Of a stretch of 64,000 nt of DNA, positions 46,543-57,599 are shown one piece after another. Origin of the DNA: Corylus avellana. Lineage: Eukaryota > Streptophyta > Magnoliopsida > Fagales > Betulaceae. The number at the start of each line of letters is the position of its first letter. Position 1 is the first letter of the stretch. A model generated the notes under the pieces. The model was not told the origin of the DNA, ran no database searches, and saw only the letters and a list, made by a program, of their open reading frames with translations. The stretch spans positions 29,308,838-29,372,837 of the forward strand of contig NC_081542.1 of NCBI RefSeq assembly GCF_901000735.1. Direction: 5' to 3'. A program made the position numbers and the translations under genes.

Positions 46543-47409
46543 TGTTGTTACAAATATCTATCTAAATTAATAGACAAATAATTGTATGTTTTATCCGCAA
46601 GTGCACGAGGTCAACATAGTAGTATAGGGTGCAAGTACGGGGTCATTCCCACGAGGATTGCTAAATTTTGTCTAAAATAAATTCTAAAAGTAAAACAAAA
46701 CAAAGATTGGTTTTTGATTTGATAATAATAAAAAGGTAGGGCTTTGATATCCACCACTAATTATATTTAGATAATATATCAATATGTCATTTTGATCATG
46801 TTATGTTTATTTAATGTTTGTCAACCTAAGGGCATGGGTGTATACTCCTTAAGCTATAGATTTTCCTAAGCAACGAGTTAGGCATGAGTGTACACTCTAA
46901 CTCTTTTCTTTCTTAAAGGATTTAGCATAGGTGTATACTAAGTTGTTTTTTAAGAAAGCATGATTTTATGAAAATTGACAAACACATGAGGCCTAGGGTA
47001 TGAGTGTATACTCCCAGTTCCCCATGTTGATTAACCCAAGATCCTGATGTGAATTTCTTTTGTTACTTTTATCAAACCCAGGACTCGGTCATTCAAATTG
47101 GTTTAACTAACTAGTCCATACCACATGCATATATTGATCAGGCACACACATATGAGGAATTCATGAAAGCAGGAATTAATCAAGTTAAATATCACAACTT
47201 GATCATCATAAGGGCGCCAATATTGAATATTAATTAAACATAACTAGGGCTTCAATCTAGCCCTACTAAATAAATTAGTTACACATAAGTTTGACGTTAA
47301 ACATTTTCATAAAATAAAATAAAAGAAAGGAAAAGAATAAACCTGGAAGTTGAACTCGAAGAACTCCAATTCTTCTCCTTGGAAATTGTGTGTCTATTTT
47401 AGAGGCTTA
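46543..47409 (-). repeat. LTR G (diverged, truncated copy of LTR E)
   Basis: TGTTGTTACAAATATC start, then blocks shared with LTR E and F such as CCCAGGACTCGGTCAT and CTAACTAGTCCATACCACAT. It breaks off at GAGGCTTAA, about ten bases before where LTR E has its TATA box. Confidence 0.72.
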
Positions 47410-47495
47410 ATGTAAGACCCAAGAAAATAATTAAGTTTATTATTAATAAGCTCATAGTAATCTGAATTAATTAATGAGATAAATTGCACATGGGA
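47410..47495 (+). repeat. Chromovirus-like LTR start (partial)
   Basis: TGTAAGACCCAAGAAAATAA is a typical opening of plant chromovirus LTRs. Cut by the gap. Confidence 0.45.
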
Positions 47496-47595
47496 NNNNN
47501 NNNNNNNNNNNNNNNNNNNNNNNNNNNNNNNNNNNNNNNNNNNNNNNNNNNNNNNNNNNNNNNNNNNNNNNNNNNNNNNNNNNNNNNNNNNNNNN
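47496..47595. other. Assembly gap (100 N)
   Basis: Fixed-length gap followed by poly-T. Confidence 0.99.
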
Positions 47596-47639
47596 TTTTT
47601 TTTTTTTTTTGAAATCAGTATATGCTATTCTAAAACTAT

Positions 47640-48250
47640 TTCTTTTGCACATACTCCATTGTTTTTATTTTATTTTATTTATTTTTACGGAAATATATAA
47701 CTTTCATTAATAAAAATAAAGAGCACAAAGCTTTTACAATAGAAAGCATAAAGCTCTTACATCATAGAGCGTAAAGTTTTGATAAATTATAGCCAGAAGC
47801 TATGAGGTTACAAAACCATAAATACAAATAAAAATTCTTATAATCAAGTACAAATACAGTAATTAAACAGATATGTTCTGGGTAAACTAGATCTAGGACA
47901 TGAATAGCCAAAATTCCGACCATAAGAGATAATCCTCACATCGATCTACTCCTCCTCGACCCAAAGGTCAAGAGACAATTCATGTCCTCGACCCAAAGGA
48001 CAGGACGAAAAAGAACAAAAAACAAAAAAACTCAAAAACAAAAACAAAATCCCAACACAAGCAGCAGTGGAGGAACCCAACATCATAGACATCCCCGGTA
48101 ATACACACCTTGGCTGGTGAAGACAAGTAGAACTGAGTTTAAAAGACTAGATCTAGATCTACAAACTAGATCTAAACCAAAACCGCCAGAAACGAAAGCT
48201 GAAAGAGACTATAGAGAAGAGGTCGAGCACTACTACAAGAGAAAAGGAAG
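47640..48250 (-). mobile_element. Possible LINE 3' tail
   Basis: The minus strand ends ATTAATGAAAGTTATATATT followed by an A-rich tail (AAAATAAATAAAATAAAA), and upstream text alternates short AT-rich motifs. This is the look of a plant LINE 3' end. No coding domain supports it. Confidence 0.3.
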
Positions 48251-48405
48251 AACGACTCTCGTTTTTCTTGTTGAGAAGAGAGACCTTATGAGAGGGGTTA
48301 GGTGTTGTATTGGCTTAGTTACACCTTTCGCATTCAATTCATGGCTTGTGTATACCCCATTGTTTGAGCGAGTTGTTAGGTTGAGAATGAACTTCTTTCT
48401 ACTCA

Positions 48406-51246
48406 TTAAGGGTATAGTTGTAGGCGCTCCAACAATTCTGAGTCACCGAGCCTGTATTTTTGATATCGTTCTCCTTTAATCCTATACCAGAAACTGACAG
48501 TAGTTACTTTCTTGACTTTCCAATAATCTTTGCCGCCATCTGGCTGCATACTTAGCACAAATTCTCCCGGCATTTCATAAAAGTCAAGAATCTTCAAGTT
48601 TTTCAGGTGTTCAATTCCAGAGGGTATGTCCTTCATCTGTGAACATGGCCCAATCTCTAGTTCCACAAGATTGGGTAGTGATCCTTTATCTATTTCCACT
48701 ATCTTTAATTTTTTCATCTCTCTCAGTGTGATCCTCTTGAGTTTACGAAAACTACCATCCTTAAAATGCAGTTGCTCCCCATCATACGCACGACTAAGAG
48801 AAATGGTAATTAGATTAGGCAAAGCATGAACATACGGCAATGGATCTTCCTCCAATGATGAGATAGATAAGATTAGTGTGACCAGACTCTTAAGCTTTGG
48901 AATCCAGTTGGGCAACTTCTCCAATCGCCCCCTTAGAAAAAGATGCTCTAGAAATGGAGGTGGTGATGAAATTGATTGTAAGTCTATAATCTCATGTTCA
49001 CTGATTGAGCCTACAATCAAAGTTTTAAGATGGACCATATTTTGTATGGAGGTACATAGAACCCGCCCACGTTCTGCAGTCATATTTCCAATGCCCAACA
49101 TCCTCAACTGACTCAACTTTCCAAGCTCTTCAAATAGACCAACCCCATGATGATTTGCCTCAATAAGTGATAGTGTCTGCAAGTCATTTAAACATCCAAC
49201 CCCTTCATGTACTTTTACTCCTTTCATGGAGTAAAAGCTCATTTTAATTTCGTAGTCATGAGAATGAGCCAGAATATGTCTCAGCTTATAAAGCCTAAAT
49301 ACCTCAACTGGTAGCTCACGCACTCTAGTTTCCATGACATTTAGTGTCTCTAGGTTTTGTAACCTGCCCACTGACTTTGGAAGTATCATCACTTTTGTTC
49401 TCCTCAAACTTAAGTGCTTCAAGTGGAATAAATTACCCACTTCTTCAGGAAGACAATCAATAGGAGCATCTTCAAAATCCAACACTTTCAATAGCTTGAA
49501 CTTTTTGAACAATTTAACTATGAAACACTTGGGAATTTCATTAATGTTGAAGAGAAAAATAGAACGAACCCGAGAGTACTCACTTGTCTCAAAAACATTT
49601 TCTCTAGGATCGTGGATTGATAGGCACCGACTTTTTCCATGGAAAGTTGTATCACCTGCTTCCAGAACTTGACAAAAATTCAACTCTACAGCCTTCGATA
49701 GGATGATTTCATGCAGCAGATCATGGATTCTATACTTTTTAACTATCTCATAATCAAGCTCCCCAAATGAAACTTGAACCAAGTTTCTGTGGATGAGCTC
49801 CTTGAAGTATTCTTTTGCCACATCCTCTAATGATTTTCCCTTCTTTCCTTTTATAAATCCCTCAGCTACCCATAGCCGAAGTAATCTTGCATCAGTGATT
49901 GAGTAGTCCTCCGGAAAAATGCCGAGGTATAAGTAGCAAGACTTTAGGTAGCACGGCAGATCATAATAACTCAGAGATAGAATTTTTGTAATACTTGTAA
50001 GGTGAGGATTGCATTCTAGCTCAGAATTGAGGCTATCATGCAACTTTTTCCATTCTAATGGTACCTTCTCCTTTGTTGACAAGAGACCACCTATGGCAAC
50101 AATTGCAAGTGGCAGGCCTTCACATTTTCTCACAATGTCCATCGACATTTTCACTAATTCTTTGGGACAACACCCATGAAACTCGCTCCAGAATGCCTTT
50201 TTGCAGAACAATTCCCATGCCTTGTCTTGAGATAAAGGTTGTAGCTTGTGGACATGATCGGAAAAGGACTCCTTACAAAAAGCACCGATGAGATCACTTC
50301 GTGTTGTGATAATAATTCTGCTACCTCTATCATTGAATGGCAAAGCATGCTTCACAATTTCCCAAAACTCTATTTTCCACACATCATCAAAAACCACAAC
50401 ATACCTCTTTTGTTGTAAAAATTTCCTCAACTGGGTAATAAGCGTGATCTCGTCTGTCATGTCTATTTGCTCCAAAGCAATTTCTTTTGCCTGATAGTGA
50501 TAGATTTGCTTTGTCATGGACATGAGTATCTTTTGCACATTGTATGACTGAGACACAGTGATCCAAACACGACAGTCAAAATGTCCCTTCACTGATTCAT
50601 TCTCATATACTTTCTTAGCAAGAGTTGTCTTACCAATTCCGCCCATGCCTACCACCGACATCACAGAGCGTTTAGATGCTTCCCCCACCAGCCAGCTTAT
50701 GAGTTCATCCCTTGTTGACTCAATACCCACAACTTCATCTTCTTCAATGAAAAGTGCACCCATGCGAGGGTCATGCCATGTGACATTTGCTGCACTATTA
50801 CTTGATCCTTGCTCTGAGGAACTAAAACCATATCTTTCACGTCGTTCCTTGATTTCACGAATTGATATTTTAATATCTTGAATCTTTGAAACTATGTCAT
50901 GACGTGGTTTCAGTGTTTTCAATAAGTGGCCAATTTTATGGAGGAAAGCAATAAAACTTTGCTGATGACGATGTTGTGCCACATGAAGAACGTATTCATC
51001 TATTACGTCTTCTATATGATAAGCTGCTTCTCTCACTTGTTTCACCCACATTTTGACGCCATCTTGGAGGTCTCCTTTATCGACATCTTTGAGGAAACTT
51101 TGGATGCTCTCCAGTTCATCTTTAATGTTCACGACTTCCTGGTGGACACCCTTGAGCAAATTTGATTCATGAACGATTAATTGAACCAACTTGTTGACGA
51201 CAAGGTCCACAACAGTTTCTGTCATGGTTTCCTCTTTGATCTTCAC
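48406..51246 (-). CDS. CC-NB-LRR disease-resistance protein (RPM1-type)
   Basis: Open frame of 946 codons in one exon, normal for RPM1-like CNLs (about 900-950). An intracellular receptor that senses pathogen effectors and starts a hypersensitive response. Rx-type coiled-coil domain at residues 8-140 with EDVIDEY at 79-85. NB-ARC: P-loop GMGGIGKTT at 200-208, RNBS-A around 222-238, kinase-2 VVVFDDVW at 283-290, RNBS-B SRIIITTRS at 309-317, GLPLA at 377-381, RNBS-D CYLYLGIFPEDYS about 437-449. The MHD site reads IHD (507-509). LRRs run from about 560 to 925; the end LGDSELLERLQLYP is of normal type. The first Met starts MKIKEE; the second, at 51225 (MTETVVDLVV), fits family N-termini better and may be the true start. 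All key residues are present and no stop is seen, so it is probably functional. A LINE lies just upstream. Confidence 0.93.
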   Translation of the reverse strand: MKIKEETMTETVVDLVVNKLVQLIVHESNLLKGVHQEVVNIKDELESIQSFLKDVDKGDLQDGVKMWVKQVREAAYHIEDVIDEYVLHVAQHRHQQSFIAFLHKIGHLLKTLKPRHDIVSKIQDIKISIREIKERRERYGFSSSEQGSSNSAANVTWHDPRMGALFIEEDEVVGIESTRDELISWLVGEASKRSVMSVVGMGGIGKTTLAKKVYENESVKGHFDCRVWITVSQSYNVQKILMSMTKQIYHYQAKEIALEQIDMTDEITLITQLRKFLQQKRYVVVFDDVWKIEFWEIVKHALPFNDRGSRIIITTRSDLIGAFCKESFSDHVHKLQPLSQDKAWELFCKKAFWSEFHGCCPKELVKMSMDIVRKCEGLPLAIVAIGGLLSTKEKVPLEWKKLHDSLNSELECNPHLTSITKILSLSYYDLPCYLKSCYLYLGIFPEDYSITDARLLRLWVAEGFIKGKKGKSLEDVAKEYFKELIHRNLVQVSFGELDYEIVKKYRIHDLLHEIILSKAVELNFCQVLEAGDTTFHGKSRCLSIHDPRENVFETSEYSRVRSIFLFNINEIPKCFIVKLFKKFKLLKVLDFEDAPIDCLPEEVGNLFHLKHLSLRRTKVMILPKSVGRLQNLETLNVMETRVRELPVEVFRLYKLRHILAHSHDYEIKMSFYSMKGVKVHEGVGCLNDLQTLSLIEANHHGVGLFEELGKLSQLRMLGIGNMTAERGRVLCTSIQNMVHLKTLIVGSISEHEIIDLQSISSPPPFLEHLFLRGRLEKLPNWIPKLKSLVTLILSISSLEEDPLPYVHALPNLITISLSRAYDGEQLHFKDGSFRKLKRITLREMKKLKIVEIDKGSLPNLVELEIGPCSQMKDIPSGIEHLKNLKILDFYEMPGEFVLSMQPDGGKDYWKVKKVTTVSFWYRIKGERYQKYRLGDSELLERLQLYP

Positions 51247-51266
51247 CTAGTAAATGATATTGTCAC

Positions 51267-51413
51267 AATTAGAAAAGAATTGATTTTTTTTTTTTTTTAA
51301 AGCAATCAAAATATCATTAAAAATCGAAATAACAACTTAGGTACACATGAACTAGAAGGAAAAAAAGAATATGAAAATCTTGAAAACTAAGCAAATTAAT
51401 AAAAACAAACACA
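51267..51413. repeat. Dispersed repeat, left half of LINE target
   Basis: Matches 19084-19180 (GGTACACA, CTAGAA, AACTAAGCAAATT blocks). It continues on the far side of the LINE at 55241-55330, matching 19175-19250. Confidence 0.6.
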
Positions 51414-54400
51414 TTTCCAACCACTTCCATGGCTATGTATAGGTGATTTTAATGAGATTGTGGATTTATCAAAGAAGAAGGGAATTGTCTCTAGAGCCTG
51501 TGGACATATGGTTGATTTTCAGGGTGCTTTGGAGGACTGAGGGCTACATGATTTGGGCTTTACAGGACCAAAGTTCACTTATAATAATGGGAGGTTTAAA
51601 GATCATTATACACAGGAGCGTCTAGACCAAGTTGTAGCCAACGTAGAGTGGAGCTCTTTGTTGACTGATGTGCAAGTGCAAGTGCAAGTGTTGGCTAGTC
51701 GTAGTTCTAATCATCACCCCTTGCTTCTTACTACGGATTTTAAGAAGGTGAATAAAAGAAGGGTCTTTCGGCTAAATGCAGGTTGGACAAAAGAAAATGG
51801 GTTTAAAGAGATTGTACACACTTCTTGGATGGGTGGTTCACGGAAAGGTGATCCTTGGTTGGTTTTTCATGGCAAGCTACAGAGATGCAAACAAAATATT
51901 CAGCAATGGGTGAGAAAAAAGGAGTGGGCATCGGAGGTGTCATAAAAGAAAAAACCAAGGAGCTTGAAAGGCTCCAAGTTGAGGCAGATCCTAATGAAAA
52001 ACAAAAAGAAAAGGGTTTGAAGGAGGAGCTGTAGGTTTTGTTAGAGCAAGAAGGCCTTAAATGGAGACAAAGGGCAAAAGTGGATTGGTTGCGCAATGGA
52101 GACAAAAATACAAAATATTATCATGCATGTGTGCAACAACGTCAGCGCAGGAACTCTATAGAACAGATTCACGATGGTCTGGGATGTTTGTGTACTACTC
52201 AGGAGACCATTGAATAGACCATTCTATAAAGAACTATTTTCGTCGGTCATGCCCATTAATGTGGAAAGATGTACGAATGCTATCATGGGGAGGATTTCTA
52301 TGGAGATGAACGCACAACTGGAAGCTCCTTTTTCTGCGGATAAGGTTCAAGGAGCTTTGTCACAAATGGCTCTGCTAAAAGCATCGAGGCCAGATGGTTT
52401 CACATTAGATTTCTACCAACAAAATTGGCCTATTGTTGGGCCTGAGGTATGTAAAGCAGTTCTTCATTTCCTCAGTAGTGCCAAGATGGATGCGAATATA
52501 AATGTAACACATATTGCTTTGATTCCAAAAAAAAAAATGGATCCTTCTAATGTTTCTGATTTCAGGCCAATTAGCCTATGTAATGTGACCTATAAGCTCA
52601 TTTCAAAAGTGTTGGCTAACCGTTTAAAGAGGGTGCTTCCCCAGCTGATTTCCGAAAACCAAAGTGCTTTCATTTCAGGCAGATTGATAACGGACAATAT
52701 CTTAGCAGCTTATGAAACTTTACTCTCTATGCACACCTGTATGTGGAGCAAGGTGGGATTTATGGAGATAAAGCTTGATATGAGTAAGGTGTACGATCGG
52801 GTGGAGTGGGTTTTTTTGGAAGCAGTAATGAGAAAAATCGGTTTCTCGGTCAGATGGATTGAGCTAGTTATGGAGTGTGTACATACAGTGTCATATGCCA
52901 TTTTGGTTAACGGACAATCAGTTGGAAACATAAGGCCTACTAGGGGAATCTGGCAAGGTGATCCCCTTTCTCTATACCTCTTTATCCTTTTGTGCAGAAT
53001 CCTTGTGCTCTCTTATTACTCAAGCAGTACAAAAGGGAGTAATCATAGGAGTGCCTACTTCAAAGAATGGGCCACGGCTGAGTCATCTTTTTTTCGCCGA
53101 TGATAGCCTTTTTATTTTGTAAGGCTAATTCGGTGGAATGGAGAAGATTGTTGCGTATTTTGGAGGGCTATGAAGCAGCCTTGGGCCAAAAGCTCAACAA
53201 GGATAAGACATTCATTTTCTTTAGCCATAATACAAGGACGGAAAAAAGGGATGAAATTTCTAGGCTTTCGGGGTTACAAGCTACCCAAAGCTATGACAAA
53301 TATTTGGGGTTGCCAACTTTGGTGGGGGCAATCAAGGGTGAAGTCTTTCCAAAGACTCAAAGATAGAGTGTGGAATTGCCTCCAAAATTGGAAGAACAAG
53401 TTTTTGTCACAAGCGGGAAATGAGGTGTTGTTAAAGACGGTGGTTCAGGCTATCCCCACTTACTGTATGAGTGTTTACCTTCTCCCAATTTCTTTGTGTA
53501 AGGATATTCATGGTATGATGCAGCGTTTTTGGTGGGGGCACAAAGAAAATACCTCAAGAATTCATTGGTTGAGTTGGGAGAAAATAGGGAAAGCAAAATC
53601 GGAGGGAGGGTTGGGGTTTCGTGATCTAGTGTCTTTCAATAAAGCCCTTCTTGCAAAACAAATGTGGAGAGTCCTTCAAACCCCTAATTCCTTGGTGGGG
53701 AGAATAATTGGAGAAAAATATTATCCCTCAACATCTATTTTGGAGGCTCAAATAGGGAAACGCCCTTCTTTCGCTTGGCAAAGTATCATGGCGGCAAAGG
53801 TAGTTTTTAAGCAGGGACTTATTTGGAGGGTGGGAGATGGTTTGGATACTAGGGTGTGGGGTGATAAATCGCTCCCAACCCTGACAACCCATATGACCCA
53901 ATCACCAAGAGGGTTTTGGGGGAGAGTGCTAAAGTCGAAGACCTTATTGATAGTAATGCTAGAATCTGGAAGAGCACCTTCATTGATGAAATTTTCCTAG
54001 AACATGAAGCCCAAGTCATCAAAGGTATCCCGCTCAACCCAATCCCCACAAAAGACAAATTGATATGGCAGAGCACTTCTAATGGCCAATTTTCTATTCA
54101 GAGTGCGTACCACTTAGAGATGGAAACGAAGTTGAGCTTGAGCGGTGGAGGGTCGGAACCTATTAATAATGGAGGTGTCTAGAAGAGTTGCTGGAAAACT
54201 AATATTCCTAATGCAGTTAAAATGTTTTTATGGAGGGCTTTGAATAATTCACTCCCCTCAAAGGTGAATTTATTTTGTAGGGGGTGGTGCAAGAAAAGAT
54301 TTGTCCTATTTGTGAAAGAGAGGAGGAGATTATCGAGCACATTTTATGGAGTTGCCCCTCAACAAATGATGTCTGGGGATGTGGGATTAAAAAACTTCAA

Positions 54401-55240
54401 AAGAGCAAATGTGTGGACAAGTCCTTTATTACTGCTTTTCAGGAGATTCTGGAGAGTTGTGATAACAATGAGATTGAGCTCTTTCCAGTTACAATGAGAT
54501 GCATATGGCTACGTAGAAATGCGGTGCTTCACGGAGAAAAGTTCATGGACCCAAACCAACTTTTACAGGAGGCACATGAAGCTCTGGAGGATTTTCATAA
54601 GGCGAACATGGGGAGGGAAGAGGAAACTCTAGGTGAGTCAAGAAATGAAGTTGCTCAGAATCTAGGGAAATGGACTCCACCTCCGGTTGATTATGTTAAG
54701 ATAAACTGGGACGCTGCAGTGGATGCGAAGCAAGGGAGAATAGGACTGGGTTGTATTTCTCGGGCATTAGCGGCGTTTTTTTGGCAGCTCATAGCACTAC
54801 GAAGATGACAAGGGCGGAACCTGTAGTGGCGGAGGCCATAGCAGCTCTCTACGCCATTCTTTTCGACAGGGAGTTGGGGTTCCGGCAAGTCATTTTTGAA
54901 GGGGATGCATAGACGATCTTTAAGGATATCAATAGAGGGTCCCTGTACAAGCATTTATGGAGACTTTGTGGAGGGGATTCAATATGTAATGAGGGCTTTT
55001 GAGAATGCTCTATTTACTTATGTTAACAGAGAAGCCAATAATGAAGCTCATCAGTTAGCCAAGATGGCTACCACCCATGTCATAGATACAACCTGGTTGG
55101 AGAATGTTCCATCGGATATCTACGATATTGTAGGAAGGAAAGAATCTATCCCTTCTTTGTGATCTTTTTTTAAATCTATTTTTTTAGGAGTTGAATAAGA
55201 GGTTTTTATTTTTCAATAATAATAATAATAATAATAAAGG
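51414..55240 (+). pseudogene. 5'-truncated L1-type LINE
   Basis: Starts inside the endonuclease: PWLCIGDFNEIVDL, FTGPKFTYNNGR, ERLDQVVANVEW, SNHHPLLLTTDF. RT follows: MALLKASRPDGFTLDFYQQN, DFRPISLCNVTYKLISKVLA, NQSAFISGRLITDNILAAYE, EIKLDMSKVYDRVEW, GIWQGDPLSLYLF. The active site FADDSLF spans a frameshift near 53090. A zinc-finger/RVT region follows (WWGHKENTSRIHWLSWEKIG; ICPICEREEEIIEHILWSCP). The C-terminal RNase H reads PPPVDYVKINWDAAVD and AEAIAALYAILFD. The tail is an (AAT)n run at about 55216-55238. Flanked by CAAACACA at 51406-51413 and 55241-55248. Stops and shifts at about 51538, 51945, 52034, 53090, 53366 and later make it inactive. Confidence 0.9.
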
Positions 55241-55248
55241 CAAACACA

Positions 55249-55737
55249 ACTATCCAAAAGTAAAGAGTATTAAAGAACAAAGACTTTTTATTGGAAGAAC
55301 TAATATTAAAAGTACATATAACTAATTCAACAACATAATTATTCAAACCTCTACTTCTAGCCAGACTCCAACAAATAATCTCAACTTGAGGAACCTCCTA
55401 CTAATTCTGAAATTATATATATATATTAAAAAAAAACTAAAAAATGAGCTAATTCCCCATAAGCAGCATGGATAATAGGGTTAAAGGAATTGCAAGTTTA
55501 AACTAAATAACATATTAAATTCCAAAACACTATGAGCCAATTAAATTCCCAACAAAAGAATATTTTGACTATATTTAAATTTATCCAAAATTACATCATA
55601 GAGTAATCACTGTTATGCCACAAATACATCAATTATGCCACAAAGACACCAATTATCGAAAGCCCAAGGATAAATTCATAAAATTCTCATGTATTTAATT
55701 TTCCAAGTAAAATTCATAAAAAAAAAAAAAAAATTGA
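55249..55737. repeat. Dispersed repeat remnants
   Basis: 55241-55330 continues the repeat interrupted by the LINE. 55660-55737 continues, across the Mutator-like element, with 56706-57060. An AT run lies near 55408-55426. No gene is seen. Confidence 0.55.
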
Positions 55738-56705
55738 TAAATTATAGGGAAAAATATAAAAAAGCCCCACAAACTACTAGCCGTTTGTGATTTAGCCCTT
55801 TGATGTTTCAAAAGTCATAAAGTAGCCCCCAAAACTGCCAAACTGTTGCATTTTGGCCTCTTCGTTAGTCAAAACCGTTAGTCTGGACGGGAACCACGAA
55901 ACGACGTCGTTTTATTAGGGTTAAATTATGAAATTGCCCTTGTGGGATTTTTTTTTTTTAATTTAAATTTTTTTTTTTTTTTTTTTTTAAAAAAGCTGGA
56001 GCAAAACGGCACCGTTTTTGCTTAGGTTAATAGTTAAATTTTTGGGAAATAATTTGTTTAGTTCTCCTTCACGTTCACGCAACCTCCTTCCCCCTCACCC
56101 GGTCCCCTCCTTCACCCAGCCCCCCGCCCGATCGTCGCCTTCCCCCGTTCACGCAACCCCCCCGCACGGTGCGCCGCCCGATCGTAGCCTCTCGTCCTTC
56201 AGGATGACAGGATCGGATGCGTGAACGGGGAGCTGCGTGGGGGTTGCGTGAATAGGGGAAGGCTACGATTGGGCGGCGCACCGTGCGGGGGGGTTGCATG
56301 AACGGGGGAAGGCGACAATCGGGCAGGGGGCTAGGTGAAGGAGGGGACCAGGTGAGAAGGAGGCTGCGTGAACGTGAAGGAGAAGAAGGAGAACTAAACA
56401 ATTTTTTTCCTAAAAATTTACCTATTAACCTGAGCAAAAAGGGCACCGTTTTGCTCCAGCTTTCTTTTAAATAAAAAATAAAAAAAATAAAAAATATCCC
56501 ACAAGGGCAATTTTGTAACTTAACCCTAATAAAACAATATCGTTTCGTGGTTTTTGTCTAGACTAATAGTTTTGACTAACGGAGTTGCCAAAATGCAACA
56601 GTTTGATAGTTTAAAGGTTACTTTATGACTTTTGAAACATCAGAAGGCTAAATCGCAAATAACTGATAATTTATGGGACTTTTTAATATTTTTCCCTAAA
56701 TTATA
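55738..56705. mobile_element. Foldback Mutator-like element with 9-bp target duplication
   Basis: Element 55747-56696 (950 bp), starting GGGAAAAATAT and ending ATATTTTTCCC. It is flanked by exact 9-bp repeats TAAATTATA at 55738-55746 and 56697-56705. The two arms, each nearly half the element, are inverted copies around a centre at about 56222. Blocks shared in inverse order include CCCACAAGGGCAATTTTGTA, GGCACCGTTTT and the GC-rich core with GGCGCACCGTGCGGGGGG. A GACGTCGTTTT palindrome in the left arm is degraded in the right arm. No transposase. A 9-bp duplication and long terminal inverted repeats point to Mutator-like elements. Confidence 0.9.
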
Positions 56706-57292
56706 TTTACATCAAGTTGCGATGATATTTGATACCACAAGTCAACAAGTCAACAAGTCAAGAATTAATTCCCCATAATTAAGTAATATCAAGTAATGCA
56801 TTTACCAAGTCTATGTAATTTTCTCAACGCACAAGTAAAAGAAAATATCCAGCAATATAAAAATAATTTTACTTCCATGCACAAGGTTCTAGAATCTCAT
56901 TTAAATATGTAAAAATTGTATGTTTCAGATTCCTTTTGCTCGCTAACATCTAACTCACCCAGCACCTAAAATATTTAAAATAATTCGTCAAATTAGCTTG
57001 GAAAACTAATATTTATTGTAATAAACGAAATTTGAAATAAGAAAAACCAAAGCTATGTGCGACAAAAATAACATCTTTTCTTTTTATTTTGAGAAAAATG
57101 TAAATTCAGTTATTGTGGTTTACCTAATTTGTAATTAACTCTTTATAGTATTAAAATAAACTCAAATATTTTTAAGATATGCTAAAAAAAATAATTTAGT
57201 CCTTACAGTCAAATTTCGTTCATTGACTTAACAGATTCTAATAACGTAAAACATTAGAGCCAATATAATTGTGATACTTATCTTATTTAAGT
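56706..57292 (-). repeat. Dispersed repeat, right half
   Basis: Inverse match to 45690-45910 (GAAAATATCCAGCAATATAA here; TTGATGGATATTTTC there). No gene is seen in the last 200 bp. Confidence 0.6.
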
Positions 57293-57392
57293 NNNNNNNN
57301 NNNNNNNNNNNNNNNNNNNNNNNNNNNNNNNNNNNNNNNNNNNNNNNNNNNNNNNNNNNNNNNNNNNNNNNNNNNNNNNNNNNNNNNNNNNN
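57293..57392. other. Assembly gap (100 N)
   Basis: Fixed-length gap. Confidence 0.99.
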
Positions 57393-57599
57393 GTGATTTT
57401 GTTTGATATTGAAAGACTGTTTTGACCCTTACTGAATTGCTTTGTGCCTTGAAAAAATTATGGGCATTATATTAGAAAGTTATGGGTATTATTGTCTTTC
57501 CACATGAATAGTAGAATTTTTTTTTTCATGGTGAACGGACCCTTTTGCCCTTCAATGGTTTGCTGACTCTCTGTTGAGGTGATGAGGAATCAAGTGTAA

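Noticed and set aside
48228..48245. CACTACTACAAGAGAAAA as a CACTA terminus
   Set aside because: No subterminal repeats and no partner end; it is probably in the NB-LRR 3' flank or LINE remnant.
48117..48479. 120-codon plus-strand ORF
   Set aside because: It overlaps the 3' end of the NB-LRR gene on the other strand and shows no domain.
56018..56474. Three Pro/Arg-rich ORFs
   Set aside because: They lie in the GC-rich centre of the foldback element and mirror each other across its arms.
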